Positions 8,147-17,296 are shown, counted from the first letter of the stretch. The stretch: DNA of 64,000 nt from Maricurvus nonylphenolicus (GCF_042854845.1 NZ_AP031498.1:3224001-3288000), one strand, 5' to 3'. Notes: generated by a model not told the origin, from the letters alone. A program made the numbers and translations.

Positions 8147-8961
8147 AGACGCCCCTGTCGTTGAAATCGATTGGTGGATTCAAAAATCTTATCGGCATTG
8201 GCAGCAACAAAGCCGGCGTAATACTGCCCGCCCTCTTCCCGGTAACGCTGTGCAAACTCGTAGTAACAGGTAGAGATTTGATGTTCGTCGCCATCGGCAA
8301 AGGGCATCAAAACCTGATCTGCAAGGGTAGACGCCTGTACAAGAAAATCAGCTGGCTCGCCTTTAATCTCCCCGCCCGCTTCATTCAGGGGATACTGACA
8401 ATCCTTAACCACTGAAATAGCCTTTTCTATACTGTTATCTACCGCTAAATGGTGTACTGCAATGGTGAAATGGTTGGCATGAAAACCCAGCGCAGCCAAC
8501 CAGGCGGCGTACTCACTTTCCTGCAGCAGTAGCTGGTATTCTTGCCATGACAAGGCGGGCCACAATCTGCCAGACCAAAATACTGCCGGGGTTTTCAATT
8601 GTTGTTCATCAACATTACCGACCAAGCGCTGAATAATGGTTTGTGCAGGCTCACTTAATTGTTCTACCAACAATTCACTGAAAAATACCAAGGGCAATTT
8701 GGCGTCATCGTGAATATAACCCCAGGCGGATAACTTCTTTTGTTTAAACTGATACTGGCGATGGCGTTTATATCCCAGCCCCCAAAGCAATGGTTCCAGG
8801 CTTTCCAGATTAACGGGGCTTATATCGAAGGTGCGAAAAGCAACGTGATCATTGCGCACGGAACCGTTACGCTCACAAAAAGCGCGATAGATAATCTCGG
8901 CCTGCGGCGTTAAGCAGGTGTAGTCTTGCCACAGTTTGTCGAAGAATTCCCGAGCATCCAC
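8143..8961 (-). CDS. hglS: DUF1338 protein, probable 2-oxoadipate dioxygenase/decarboxylase (HglS)
   Basis: DUF1338 enzymes of the HglS type are Fe(II) enzymes that convert 2-oxoadipate to D-2-hydroxyglutarate in bacterial lysine catabolism. The 272-residue product shows NDHVAFRTF (His39 and Arg43, corresponding to a metal ligand and substrate-binding Arg), a second His in HANHFTIAVHHL and an acidic ligand in YYEFAQR near residue 235. It is at the short end of the family. The start is GTG at 8959-8961 with AGAGGT six bases upstream. It is the first gene of a three-gene operon with a lysine dehydrogenase-like protein and AmaB, which fits lysine to 2-aminoadipate to 2-oxoadipate to D-2-hydroxyglutarate. 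No dedicated 2-aminoadipate transaminase is seen nearby. Confidence 0.8.
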   Translation of the reverse strand: MDAREFFDKLWQDYTCLTPQAEIIYRAFCERNGSVRNDHVAFRTFDISPVNLESLEPLLWGLGYKRHRQYQFKQKKLSAWGYIHDDAKLPLVFFSELLVEQLSEPAQTIIQRLVGNVDEQQLKTPAVFWSGRLWPALSWQEYQLLLQESEYAAWLAALGFHANHFTIAVHHLAVDNSIEKAISVVKDCQYPLNEAGGEIKGEPADFLVQASTLADQVLMPFADGDEHQISTCYYEFAQRYREEGGQYYAGFVAANADKIFESTNRFQRQGRL

Positions 8962-9078
8962 TCAATTACCTCTGCTCTTCTAGATGACGTAAAGTCAGAA
9001 TCTCTTAATAAGTATAGACAGGCGTTTATCCCCTGCCCTTAGAATCAGGAGTTATGAGTAGATAAATGATTAGACGGG

Positions 9079-9117
9079 AAAAAAACCTGCCAGGATTAAT
9101 CAGGACGCCTGGCAGGT
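9079..9117 (-). terminator. Rho-independent terminator of the depolymerase gene
   Basis: Perfect 10-bp stem ACCTGCCAGG (9085-9094) / CCTGGCAGGT (9108-9117), followed on the minus strand by a run of seven T. Confidence 0.9.
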
Positions 9118-9169
9118 GGTGTAAAGCGATACACGAGGGAGAGAAGCAAATGCTGCTGCAAAGAATTAC

Positions 9170-11158
9170 TTATGGACAATCACCCACTGACCAGTCCGAG
9201 TTGCCCTGCTGTTGATTCAGCGTTGTTAAACCCCAGGTAGAGCCTGGCATAGCCTCATCGGAGCCATTGGCAAAATAATCCGGAGCCAGTGCGTTGCCGG
9301 TGCTGTAGGCCCTGCCACCGACTTTGTGGTAGTAGTTATAGGCGGTAACCGATTCACAGGTTGCATCACCGTTACCTCCAGAACCATCTCCTCCAGAACC
9401 ATCACCACCGGAGCCACCATCACTACCGCCCTGACCATTAGAACAGGTTTGCATTGGTCCAACACAGGAGGCATCGTCATCTTGCCACTGGCATTGTGCA
9501 GCAACAGCCACCTCATCCAGACGGAAAGCCGCGGTGCTATATTCCAGGTAACAGTTAGCGTAGTTGGTGTAATCCAAACGGCCGGCTGAAATATGTTGAT
9601 CCAGCGTCGAGGTTTGTCCAGCATCAATAGTAAAGCTCACCGTTTCGTTACTACTTAATTCGCCAGTATCGGTAGCAACCACCTCGGCAGTGTAATCACC
9701 ACCGGCCAGATCACACTGGGTTAACTGAAACTGATCAGCATTTACGGCAGCGGGCAAGGGCTGGGGAAATTGACTGCTACCCAAATCCACGGTGACAGAG
9801 ACCGCATCCTGATTAATATCCACGACCTCACCCGACACAGTAACGCACTGACCACTGGCTTGCGCCTGGACATCACTGAGTACAGGAGCGGTCGGTGGTG
9901 GTGGCGGGCCAACACGTACGGAGTCTGTATAAGGAGGACTGTTTGACGCACCTTCATTGTCGGTAGCCACAATCGTTAGCCGATAAAAATCATCCGCTAC
10001 CGAAGGGCTGGTTGCATTAAAAGCGCCCTGACCGTCAACGGTTGCTGCAATTTCCACACGAGTACCATTTAAACCTTCTGCCAGAATATCCACAGCAACC
10101 ACTGAACCATCAACATCTGTAGCTTGACCATTCACAACGATACGATCAGCACTGGAACTTAATGTCGCCGAATCAATTGTTGGCGCCTGATTGCGACTGA
10201 CACGCTGGTTGTTATCACGGAAAAATTTACCCAGGTAGCTGGCGTAGTTAATGCTTTGATTGCCAATATAGCTACCGCTAGCGCCCTGCCCGCCGGACCA
10301 GGCGTGAGCTAAATCGTGTAACCACAGCATAGAAACGCGGTTGTAATCATCATCCCCCCAAACTATCTCTTCGGCGGTGCGTGTTGCACCTTCACTGAGT
10401 GTTTGGCTACCCGCCTTTTGATTCACACCATAAACACCCGCCATGCCATTGGCATTTTGTTCGTTGTAACAGGTATTGACGGTGGTATCGGCATCGCCGT
10501 GAGCTATGGAAGCGATTTGAGTTGCAAACTCGGATTTATAACTGCCCGCATAGCTGTTGCAACGACTGGTGACATTGGCACTTTCACAGGTGCTGATAGC
10601 GCCATTGGAGCTGGTACCAATACTTGGTCCGGCACTGATACCCATACCGGCAAATACATCCGGAGCCAAACAGGCTGTAGTATTGGCAAAAGCTGCACCA
10701 GAGGATAAACCGGCAATATAAACCTGATTGGCATCGATATCCCGTGACGCATCACCACTTAAGGTATTGGCAAGCGATATCAAATTTTTATAATCCCCTG
10801 ACGAACGCGACTTGGTTCCCTGCCAATAGGACCAACAACTAAAACCGGCTTTGTTCATCGCGTCGGGTACGGCGATCACCATGCCATAGGTATCGGCAGC
10901 CACTTCCAAATTAGCGGTTTTAAACGCATCGATGGATTGCGTACAGCCGTGTAACACAACCAGCAAGGCCTTACCGTCACCGATCTCAGAGCGTGAGTCA
11001 GGTGTATAAATATGGACGTCGTTAAAGCCGCCTAGCGCCTGGTTATATTGCCAACTGCCTGCATTGGCCTCAATGGCTACAGTGCCCGTTAGCGCCAAAG
11101 CACTGGTAAGGGAACAACTTAATTTACCGAGTTTTTTACGGATAGATTGACTCTTCAT
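9170..11158 (-). CDS. Secreted poly-3-hydroxybutyrate depolymerase-family esterase
   Basis: The 662-residue protein has a signal peptide ending near ANA (residue 33), then an esterase/PHB-depolymerase catalytic domain. Lipase box GLSSG (Ser near residue 151), Asp in HGDADTTVN and His in AHAWSGG form the probable triad; LHGCTQS is the oxyanion segment. After it come Ig/cadherin-like segments (NQAPTIDSATLSSSADRI onward), a Gly/Ser/Asp-rich linker and a Cys-containing C-terminal module (CESVTAYNYYHKVGG to the end) that may bind polymer. ATG at 11156-11158 has AGGAGGTGG just upstream. The neighbouring 3-hydroxybutyrate dehydrogenase, TonB receptor and symporter support polyhydroxybutyrate as substrate; other polyesters cannot be excluded. 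Confidence 0.85.
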   Translation of the reverse strand: MKSQSIRKKLGKLSCSLTSALALTGTVAIEANAGSWQYNQALGGFNDVHIYTPDSRSEIGDGKALLVVLHGCTQSIDAFKTANLEVAADTYGMVIAVPDAMNKAGFSCWSYWQGTKSRSSGDYKNLISLANTLSGDASRDIDANQVYIAGLSSGAAFANTTACLAPDVFAGMGISAGPSIGTSSNGAISTCESANVTSRCNSYAGSYKSEFATQIASIAHGDADTTVNTCYNEQNANGMAGVYGVNQKAGSQTLSEGATRTAEEIVWGDDDYNRVSMLWLHDLAHAWSGGQGASGSYIGNQSINYASYLGKFFRDNNQRVSRNQAPTIDSATLSSSADRIVVNGQATDVDGSVVAVDILAEGLNGTRVEIAATVDGQGAFNATSPSVADDFYRLTIVATDNEGASNSPPYTDSVRVGPPPPPTAPVLSDVQAQASGQCVTVSGEVVDINQDAVSVTVDLGSSQFPQPLPAAVNADQFQLTQCDLAGGDYTAEVVATDTGELSSNETVSFTIDAGQTSTLDQHISAGRLDYTNYANCYLEYSTAAFRLDEVAVAAQCQWQDDDASCVGPMQTCSNGQGGSDGGSGGDGSGGDGSGGNGDATCESVTAYNYYHKVGGRAYSTGNALAPDYFANGSDEAMPGSTWGLTTLNQQQGNSDWSVGDCP

Positions 11159-11319
11159 GAGCCACCTCCTGCGATCATTTATTATTGTATTGAGCCGCAA
11201 AAAATCAGTGCATCCTTGCACATAAGCTGCTTGGGAAATCCTAATTGCAAAAATTTGGGCCAAAAGAACCCCGAGATATCCATCAGAAACGAATATCTGC
11301 TGTTATCTAAAAGGAAAAA

Positions 11320-12102
11320 TCAGGCGGCGATATAACCGCCGTCAATAGTTTGCAAACTGCCGGTGATATTTTTAGCACTGGGTAAACACAGGAAATAAAC
11401 CATTTCAGCGATATCCTCCACCTGGGTGAATTGCTTGGTTGGTTGTGCCCCCAGTATTACCTGCTCCATGACTTCGGCCTCAGTAATGTTGCGCGCTTTT
11501 GCGGTATCCGCTATTTGGTTTTCAACCAAAGGCGTCATCACGTAACCGGGGCAAACGGCATTGCAAGTAATGCCACTGCGTGCGGTTTCCAACGCGACAG
11601 TTTTGGTAAAACCGGCTACACCATGTTTGGCGGCTACGTAGGCGGATTTATAAGGTGAGGCTACCATAGCGTGAATGGACGCCACATTGATAATGCGTCC
11701 CCAGCCTTTTAACTTCATGGAAGGTATGGCCAAGCGTGAAGTGTGAAACACGCTATTCAGGTTGACGGCCATAATGTTATTCCACTGCTCAGGATCAAAC
11801 TCTTCGACCGGTGCTACATGTTGCACCCCGGCATTGTTCACCAGAATATCAACACCACCGAACGCCTTTTCGGAAAAATCCATCATGCTGCCAATTTGTT
11901 CAACGTCGGATAAATCAGCACCGTGATAATAGGTTTCCACCCGGTATTCGGTTTCCAGCTGGTAGCGAATAGCTTCGACAGCTTCCCGATCACCTAAACC
12001 GTTAAGCAGAATATGGCAGCCCTCGCTGGCCAAACGCCGGGCAATACCCAGCCCAATACCACTGGTAGAACCAGTGATTAATGCAACTTTTGACTTTAAC
12101 AT
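11320..12102 (-). CDS. bdhA: D-3-hydroxybutyrate dehydrogenase
   Basis: A 260-residue short-chain dehydrogenase that oxidises D-3-hydroxybutyrate to acetoacetate with NAD. The NAD motif TGSTSGIGLGIA, NNAGVQHVAPVEEF, the catalytic serine region VASIHAMVASP, Tyr/Lys in YVAAKHG and the C-terminal GSLQTIDGGYIAA match bacterial 3-hydroxybutyrate dehydrogenases closely, including the Gln/His residues of the substrate pocket. It lies 38 bases downstream of an alpha/beta hydrolase gene in the same direction and 161 bases upstream of the depolymerase gene, so it converts the monomer released by those enzymes. Confidence 0.9.
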   Translation of the reverse strand: MLKSKVALITGSTSGIGLGIARRLASEGCHILLNGLGDREAVEAIRYQLETEYRVETYYHGADLSDVEQIGSMMDFSEKAFGGVDILVNNAGVQHVAPVEEFDPEQWNNIMAVNLNSVFHTSRLAIPSMKLKGWGRIINVASIHAMVASPYKSAYVAAKHGVAGFTKTVALETARSGITCNAVCPGYVMTPLVENQIADTAKARNITEAEVMEQVILGAQPTKQFTQVEDIAEMVYFLCLPSAKNITGSLQTIDGGYIAA

Positions 12103-12140
12103 GATTGCTCTCTACATCATCTGAACGATAGGTCTGCGTG

Positions 12141-13031
12141 TCAGGCTTCGTCGATTTGCACCTGATGCGTGCTAATCACACTGGCGATAAAATCCTTGAT
12201 AGCGATAACCGCAGCACTTTCATCCAGTGCTGGTGCATGCCCTACCCTGGGTACTGTGACGGCGATCATCTCCGGCAACTGACGTTGCATGTCGATAAAG
12301 CAGGCTTCCGATAACAAATCAGACAATGCTCCGCGTAACGCCAATACCGGTTTGTCGGCCATGCTTTTGAATAATGGCCACAGATCAGGCGGCACGGCAG
12401 CCTCATCACTGTCGGCAATGGGTTTGGCAATAGCAGGATCGTATGCAAGCACAGGGACACCATCGGTATTTTCCCGATACAGGCGATAGGCCATTTGTAA
12501 CCACTGGGCATCACCGTAATCGGGAAAACAGCTACCGTTAATACGCTGGGTTTCAGTAACAGCATCTACCCAGGTTTCCACCGGTTGGCCTTTACCCACA
12601 TAGCTTTTAATACGATCCAACCCTGTAGCATCCAATTCCGGGCCTATATCGTTGAGAATAACGCCCTGAATACGCTCCGACGCTTGAGCAGCCATCATCA
12701 TGCTCATTAAGCCCCCCATGGAGGTTCCCAGCAATACCACCTTGTCGATATGTAACTGATCAAGCAATTGCCACATATCCTGAACGTAGGTTACCGGGTT
12801 GTAGCGTTCGATCTGCTCATCCCACTGCGATAATCCCCTGCCCCGCTGATCCACTGAAATCACACGACAGCGGCCATTTAACTCCAATGCAATATCTTCA
12901 AAGTCTGCCGAGTTTCGGGTTAAACCGTGCATACACAACACTGTGATCTCGGCATCGACATTGGGATAATCGCGCGCGTAGAGCGTAAGGCCGTCGCGTA
13001 CTTGGTAGTAAATGTCCTTATATAGACTCAT
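12141..13031 (-). CDS. Alpha/beta hydrolase, candidate 3-hydroxybutyrate oligomer esterase
   Basis: A 296-residue cytoplasmic alpha/beta hydrolase without signal peptide. The oxyanion segment CMHGLTRNSADF, the nucleophile elbow GTSMGG (Ser near residue 102), and the C-terminal His in VGHAPALDE are all present. General family membership is certain; substrate is not. Its place between the TonB receptor and the 3-hydroxybutyrate dehydrogenase gene suggests that it cleaves imported 3-hydroxybutyrate dimers or oligomers to the monomer. A second hydrolase at 18037-18912 belongs to the same fold but is not closely similar. Confidence 0.75.
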   Translation of the reverse strand: MSLYKDIYYQVRDGLTLYARDYPNVDAEITVLCMHGLTRNSADFEDIALELNGRCRVISVDQRGRGLSQWDEQIERYNPVTYVQDMWQLLDQLHIDKVVLLGTSMGGLMSMMMAAQASERIQGVILNDIGPELDATGLDRIKSYVGKGQPVETWVDAVTETQRINGSCFPDYGDAQWLQMAYRLYRENTDGVPVLAYDPAIAKPIADSDEAAVPPDLWPLFKSMADKPVLALRGALSDLLSEACFIDMQRQLPEMIAVTVPRVGHAPALDESAAVIAIKDFIASVISTHQVQIDEA

Positions 13032-13126
13032 AACATCAACCGTGGTATTCCTGTGAGAATCTGACTATTAGTTTAAAAGTGTAGCAATTTGTTCTAACAG
13101 CTCTTAAACCTATTTTACTCTGCCCC

Positions 13127-13203
13127 GCCATTCCCGTGAAAACGGGAATCCAGGAATTACGTGATATCCAGCGGTTATGGATTCCCGCTTTCGCGGGAAT
13201 GGC
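13127..13203. repeat. REPIN-like pair of inverted REP palindromes
   Basis: Two REP-like hairpins in opposite orientation: GCCATTCCCG..CGGGAATCCA (13127-13152) and TGGATTCCCG..CGGGAATGGC (13178-13203), separated by 25 bases. The pair is itself an inverted repeat. The core is the one seen at 4087-4106. It sits in the gap between the TonB receptor stop and the hydrolase start. Confidence 0.8.
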
Positions 13204-13241
13204 ATTTAGTTAGATTTCACGAGGTCTGGATTCTCTCGTAA

Positions 13242-15542
13242 TCAGAAGCTATAACCCAGATTCAGGGTAACAATCCGTGGATCACCGTAGTAACCAATGA
13301 TGCTATCTTCAGCACCCAGGCCAACAAAGTTATAGCCGGCTACACGATATTCCTCATCGGTAATATTTTTGGCGTGCAGCCCCACTTTCCAGTGTTCATC
13401 GGCTGAATACCACACCGCACTGGCATCCCATAGGGTATAGCTGTTTTCATCAATCAGGGACTCCGTTTGCGGGAAGATCTGCGTCTCTCCGCGGTAAGAA
13501 ACATTAGTGGATAAATTCAGCTGCCCCATATCCCCCATATCGTGAACATAGTTAACACCTAATTGCGCCACTTTCTCCGGGGTGTTGGCAAACGACCAAT
13601 CATCGGAAACATCCACAATACCAGCGGCGGTTTCGGTTTCGACTTCGTTATACTCGGCATCGATATAACCCACCATCATGGTTGCTGTCAGATTTTCGGT
13701 GACTTGTGCCAACGCTTCAATTTCAAAACCCTGTACCGTCGCTTCACCGGCATTTAATACGGCACTGACGTAGTTGTTACCCGCCTGGTTGGCCGATTGG
13801 GTGGTAACCTGCATATCGGTGTAATCGGTGTAGAACATGGCGGCATTTAAACGTATGCGATTATCAAACAGCTCGGCTTTAACACCCAACTCCCAGGTAT
13901 CCACCAGTTCTGGGTCATAACCGTTAACGGTCTCGGGTAGCTCAGAGGCATCGCCGCGCATATCGAAGCCGCCACTTTTAAAGCCCTGACTGAACGAAGC
14001 GTAAACCATGACGTCATCATTAAGTGCATAATCCACACCGACTTTTGGTGAGAATTGGCTCCAGGATTCATCATTGCTGTAATCGGTTTGTACACCCAGG
14101 CTTGAAAAATTCGCCCCCCCTAACAATGCCGATTTACCGTCTCCATACAGTCTTTCCTTATAAACTTCGGCATCTTTTTTGTCGACGGTATAACGGCCAC
14201 CCAGGGTCATTGCCAGCGATTCAGTAATATCAAAGGTTGCCTGCAAGTAAGCCGCATAACTTGTGGTATCAACTTCACCTGCGGTTACCGCAATAAAGTT
14301 ACCCGTTACATTACTGCCATCACCATGTACATCGGGGTTATCGAACGCACCCAAGGCCACATCAAATGAACCTGCCGCGGTACCTTCGTAGTAATAAACA
14401 CCGCCCACAATATCAATACCATCACCGGCATAGGTCAGCTGAAATTCTTGAGTGATTTGATCATCGTCATACAGCGCAGGTACATGTAGAGAAGGCAATG
14501 AGGTGTTATCAAAATCGATATTGGTGTCACTTTCACCTTCGCGATAAGCGGTGATCGATTTCAGTGTGTATTGTTCATTGATATCCCAGGTGACGATCAT
14601 TGAACCGCCGGAGCTTTTCACACTGTTATCAGTGCTCATATCGGCATAAGTGTCGTAAATGTCAGATGGGATGGGCTCGCTGGGGTTGCGCAAGCTGTCA
14701 GTCATCCGATGGCCGCCTTTCGCGTTGGAATCGTCATCGGTTTTATCGGCACTGATACGAATGGAGATATCATCAGTAGGCAGATACTCCAGACTTACAC
14801 GCGCTGCGGTAATATCCTTGTTGTAGTTCTCGTCACCGTTAACCAGGAATTCACCGAAACCATCGCGGGTAAATCGCGCAAAAGAACCACCAACGTATAA
14901 TTTATCTTCAATCAGCGGCATTTGGCCGGAAACCTTGGCATCGCGTTGGTTGTATGAACCCACACCAAAATCAACATTTAACTCAGGCTCACCGGTTAAA
15001 CGCTTGGTGACATATTTAATCGCACCACCGATGGTGTTTTTGCCATACAGAGTGCCCTGTGGGCCACGCAACACTTCGATACGCTCTACATCGTAAACAT
15101 CCAATACACCAGCCTGTGGACGGGCCAAATAAATATCATCGACATATAAACCCACACCTGGCTCGAAGCCCCACAGTGGATCCGCTTGACCAATACCACG
15201 GATGTAAGAGGTAAGCGTGGTGTTAGTACCACGGCTGACTTGCATGGTGACGTTAGGCGCAGACTTTTGCAGTTCGGTAATATTTTGCACACCGCTGTTT
15301 TCCAGCGCTGCAGAATCAAACGCAGTAACCGCCACCGGAACATCTTGCAGATTCTGTTCACGCTTCTGCGCCGTTACCACGATTTCTTCCAGCGAAATCG
15401 CGCCTTCTTCCGCCACGCTCACACTCGCAGCAGTGCCGCCAGCTAATGCCGTGGTGAAGGCAATAGCGCGGGACAAATTGTTTTTCAAAAATACGGAGGG
15501 GTTACCCAGGGATGGGTTGCTTACACGGGTAGTGAGTTTCAT
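13242..15542 (-). CDS. TonB-dependent outer-membrane receptor
   Basis: A 766-residue protein with an N-terminal export signal (GGTAASVSVAEEG region), a TonB box (SLEEIVVTAQKREQ), a plug domain (VPVAVTAFD, IRGIGQADP, VERIEVLRGPQGTLYGKNTI) and a beta-barrel that ends in TLNLGYSF with a terminal Phe, as required for outer-membrane insertion. It imports a substrate with energy from TonB/ExbBD. The VVTAQKR type is common in marine and sphingomonad-like receptors and does not reveal the ligand. Its own promoter (15674-15705) carries the same operator as the symporter promoter, so it is co-regulated with a locus that handles hydroxybutyrate; oligomers of 3-hydroxybutyrate are the likely cargo. Confidence 0.85.
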   Translation of the reverse strand: MKLTTRVSNPSLGNPSVFLKNNLSRAIAFTTALAGGTAASVSVAEEGAISLEEIVVTAQKREQNLQDVPVAVTAFDSAALENSGVQNITELQKSAPNVTMQVSRGTNTTLTSYIRGIGQADPLWGFEPGVGLYVDDIYLARPQAGVLDVYDVERIEVLRGPQGTLYGKNTIGGAIKYVTKRLTGEPELNVDFGVGSYNQRDAKVSGQMPLIEDKLYVGGSFARFTRDGFGEFLVNGDENYNKDITAARVSLEYLPTDDISIRISADKTDDDSNAKGGHRMTDSLRNPSEPIPSDIYDTYADMSTDNSVKSSGGSMIVTWDINEQYTLKSITAYREGESDTNIDFDNTSLPSLHVPALYDDDQITQEFQLTYAGDGIDIVGGVYYYEGTAAGSFDVALGAFDNPDVHGDGSNVTGNFIAVTAGEVDTTSYAAYLQATFDITESLAMTLGGRYTVDKKDAEVYKERLYGDGKSALLGGANFSSLGVQTDYSNDESWSQFSPKVGVDYALNDDVMVYASFSQGFKSGGFDMRGDASELPETVNGYDPELVDTWELGVKAELFDNRIRLNAAMFYTDYTDMQVTTQSANQAGNNYVSAVLNAGEATVQGFEIEALAQVTENLTATMMVGYIDAEYNEVETETAAGIVDVSDDWSFANTPEKVAQLGVNYVHDMGDMGQLNLSTNVSYRGETQIFPQTESLIDENSYTLWDASAVWYSADEHWKVGLHAKNITDEEYRVAGYNFVGLGAEDSIIGYYGDPRIVTLNLGYSF

Positions 15543-15673
15543 CGCTCTTACCTGCTCTTTTTGTTTGATTATTGTTGTGTGCGGTGCCGGTCTTAGCCGG
15601 CACTTAATCTCTTTTTACTGACTTGGTTCGCAAGACCACAAACGAACCCGGTTGACTGCACCAACCTTGAACA

Positions 15674-15705
15674 ACATTTAAATTCATCACCTGTTGAATT
15701 GTCAA
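15674..15705 (-). promoter_or_regulatory. Sigma70-type promoter with TetR operator, receptor gene
   Basis: On the minus strand TTGACA, a 17-base spacer and TTTAAA form a near-consensus promoter pointing at the TonB receptor gene. The spacer contains TTCAACAGGTGATGAA, an imperfect palindrome (TTCAnCAnnTGnTGAA). Thirty of 31 bases are identical to the promoter at 17266-17296. An inverted hairpin GTGCCGG/CCGGCAC (15584-15603) lies in the roughly 125-base leader. Confidence 0.8.
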
Positions 15706-17195
15706 CGAGTTTTTTCAACAGGTGATGAAATAAATTCAAAAGAGTCTGATTTATTCTTATTTTTCAATGAGTTAAGAACGGTAAAAAATAGTGCAAAAAG
15801 TGCGGAAATAGCGATAGCGTAGGTTGCCGCCACCGCAGGATTGGCGATTTCAAACACGAACAATCCGACAATATGTGCCAATAAACCACTGGCAGCAGCG
15901 CCCCAGGCGACCACTACCGAAGGAGCTTTGCGCGACAGTGTTCCCAACAGAATGGGCACGACCGAGGCTGCCACCAAGCCATAGACCCCCTTCTGGGCAA
16001 ACAGCCCCACCAGTGCAGGTGGATTAAGCGCAACCAGATAGGCCATCGCTCCTACACCAACCAAGACCCAGCGTGATAGTCGCAAACCTGATCCGGATTT
16101 AAATTCAGCGCCGGCAAATGGCTGATAGAGATCTTTTACCACCATGGCCGAGAGTGATACCAGAATGCCATCGAGCGTACTCATACCTGCCGCCAATAAG
16201 GTGATGGAAATAAACACCAACACATAGGGACCCCAGTCGTAAGCAGAAAACTCAGCGGCGATATAACTCACTACTACCGCATCCTGTCGCTCCACCTGCA
16301 AGCCTTTTAACTGCGCATAAAAACCAATGGCCAACATCAACATAAAACAGGCGCCGGCCAAAAATGTCGTCCACAGAAAACGATTTACATCACCGTCATC
16401 CTTGAGATAAAGCATTTTGGTAAGGATGTGGGGCTGCATCATCAGGGCAAAGGTGATCACAAAACCACTGAGAAACACCGAGAAAAAGTCGTAATACAAA
16501 TTGCTGTCGGGGTTAAAGACCCGCGCATAGTTTTCGCCAATACTCTGTAACGATCCCATCACATCGCCACCAAAGTGGTACCACCCCTGAATAAATAAAA
16601 ACAGGGCCACACCAATCATCATCACCCCCTGTAGTGTATTGGTATAGGCATGGGCGTAACTGCCACCCATCAAGACATAGGAGAAAACAAACAACAGAAT
16701 TAAAGTGAGGGACCAGGTTTGCGAGATAGGGAATAACTGGCTGAGCAGTAAACTACACCCCACCAAAATCAGCACCACAAACGCAATCGACAACAGATTG
16801 ATCAATGCAAAAAACACACTCAGTGAACGGCTCTGATAACGCTGATAAACCCAATCTGGAATGGTAATAGCACCATTTGCATCCCCTAGCTGTCTAAACC
16901 GTCGAGTCAGCAACAGGAAAGCGCTCATAATCCCTGCTGTACCGGCCACCGCATAATGGATAAAGGCCGACAGGCCATGGACATAGACAAACCCGGGATT
17001 AATCACAAAGGTAGCCGTTGAGGAGATAGACGCAGCCATGGTGACCCCAATCACCCAGGGGCTCATATCCTTGTTACCAATGGAAAACCCCTTGATATCC
17101 TTGGTTTTGCGCATCCCAATCCAGGACAGCCACAGGGTTAATACCGCATAAAACCCCACACAGAGGTATTTGAAGATTTCTGCTGACATTGTCAT
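15702..17195 (-). CDS. Sodium/solute symporter (SSS family)
   Basis: A 497-residue, highly hydrophobic inner-membrane protein with about 13 membrane segments and the SSS features WVIGVTMAASISSTATFVIN in the early helices and GAITIPDWV. Family members couple sodium entry to uptake of carboxylates, amino acids or sugars. In this locus 3-hydroxybutyrate or acetoacetate is the plausible substrate. Two ATG codons (17193-17195 and 17187-17189) are possible; AAGAG is better spaced for the second. The gene has its own operator-bearing promoter upstream, and its last codons overlap the -35 element of the receptor promoter and a third operator copy. Confidence 0.85.
   Translation of the reverse strand: MTMSAEIFKYLCVGFYAVLTLWLSWIGMRKTKDIKGFSIGNKDMSPWVIGVTMAASISSTATFVINPGFVYVHGLSAFIHYAVAGTAGIMSAFLLLTRRFRQLGDANGAITIPDWVYQRYQSRSLSVFFALINLLSIAFVVLILVGCSLLLSQLFPISQTWSLTLILLFVFSYVLMGGSYAHAYTNTLQGVMMIGVALFLFIQGWYHFGGDVMGSLQSIGENYARVFNPDSNLYYDFFSVFLSGFVITFALMMQPHILTKMLYLKDDGDVNRFLWTTFLAGACFMLMLAIGFYAQLKGLQVERQDAVVVSYIAAEFSAYDWGPYVLVFISITLLAAGMSTLDGILVSLSAMVVKDLYQPFAGAEFKSGSGLRLSRWVLVGVGAMAYLVALNPPALVGLFAQKGVYGLVAASVVPILLGTLSRKAPSVVVAWGAAASGLLAHIVGLFVFEIANPAVAATYAIAISALFALFFTVLNSLKNKNKSDSFEFISSPVEKTR
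15714..15729 (+). promoter_or_regulatory. Third operator copy, inside the symporter 3' end
   Basis: TTCAACAGGTGATGAA is an exact inverted copy of the operator at 15683-15698, 15 bases away and within the last codons of the symporter gene. The two could bind TetR cooperatively, or fold as a 16-bp stem in RNA and end the symporter transcript. Confidence 0.65.
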
Positions 17196-17265
17196 CGCTC
17201 TTTATTGTGATTATGAGATTCTGCCGGGCCCTAAATTAACAACCACAGGAACACCGAGCCTACCT

Positions 17266-17296
17266 CATTTAAATTCATCACTTGTTGAATTGTCAA
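17266..17296 (-). promoter_or_regulatory. Sigma70-type promoter with TetR operator, symporter gene
   Basis: Minus strand TTGACA, 17 bases, TTTAAA, with the operator TTCAACAAGTGATGAA between. It lies in the divergent gap between the symporter and the TetR gene, so the regulator can also bind next to its own start. Confidence 0.8.

Noticed and set aside
9370..9440. Short repeated units, considered as a CRISPR or tandem array
   Set aside because: They encode the Gly/Ser/Asp linker of the depolymerase and vary like codons, not like direct repeats with spacers.
15584..15603. GTGCCGG/CCGGCAC hairpin in the receptor leader as a riboswitch or terminator
   Set aside because: It is a simple short stem with no conserved aptamer core, and on the receptor strand no T-run follows.
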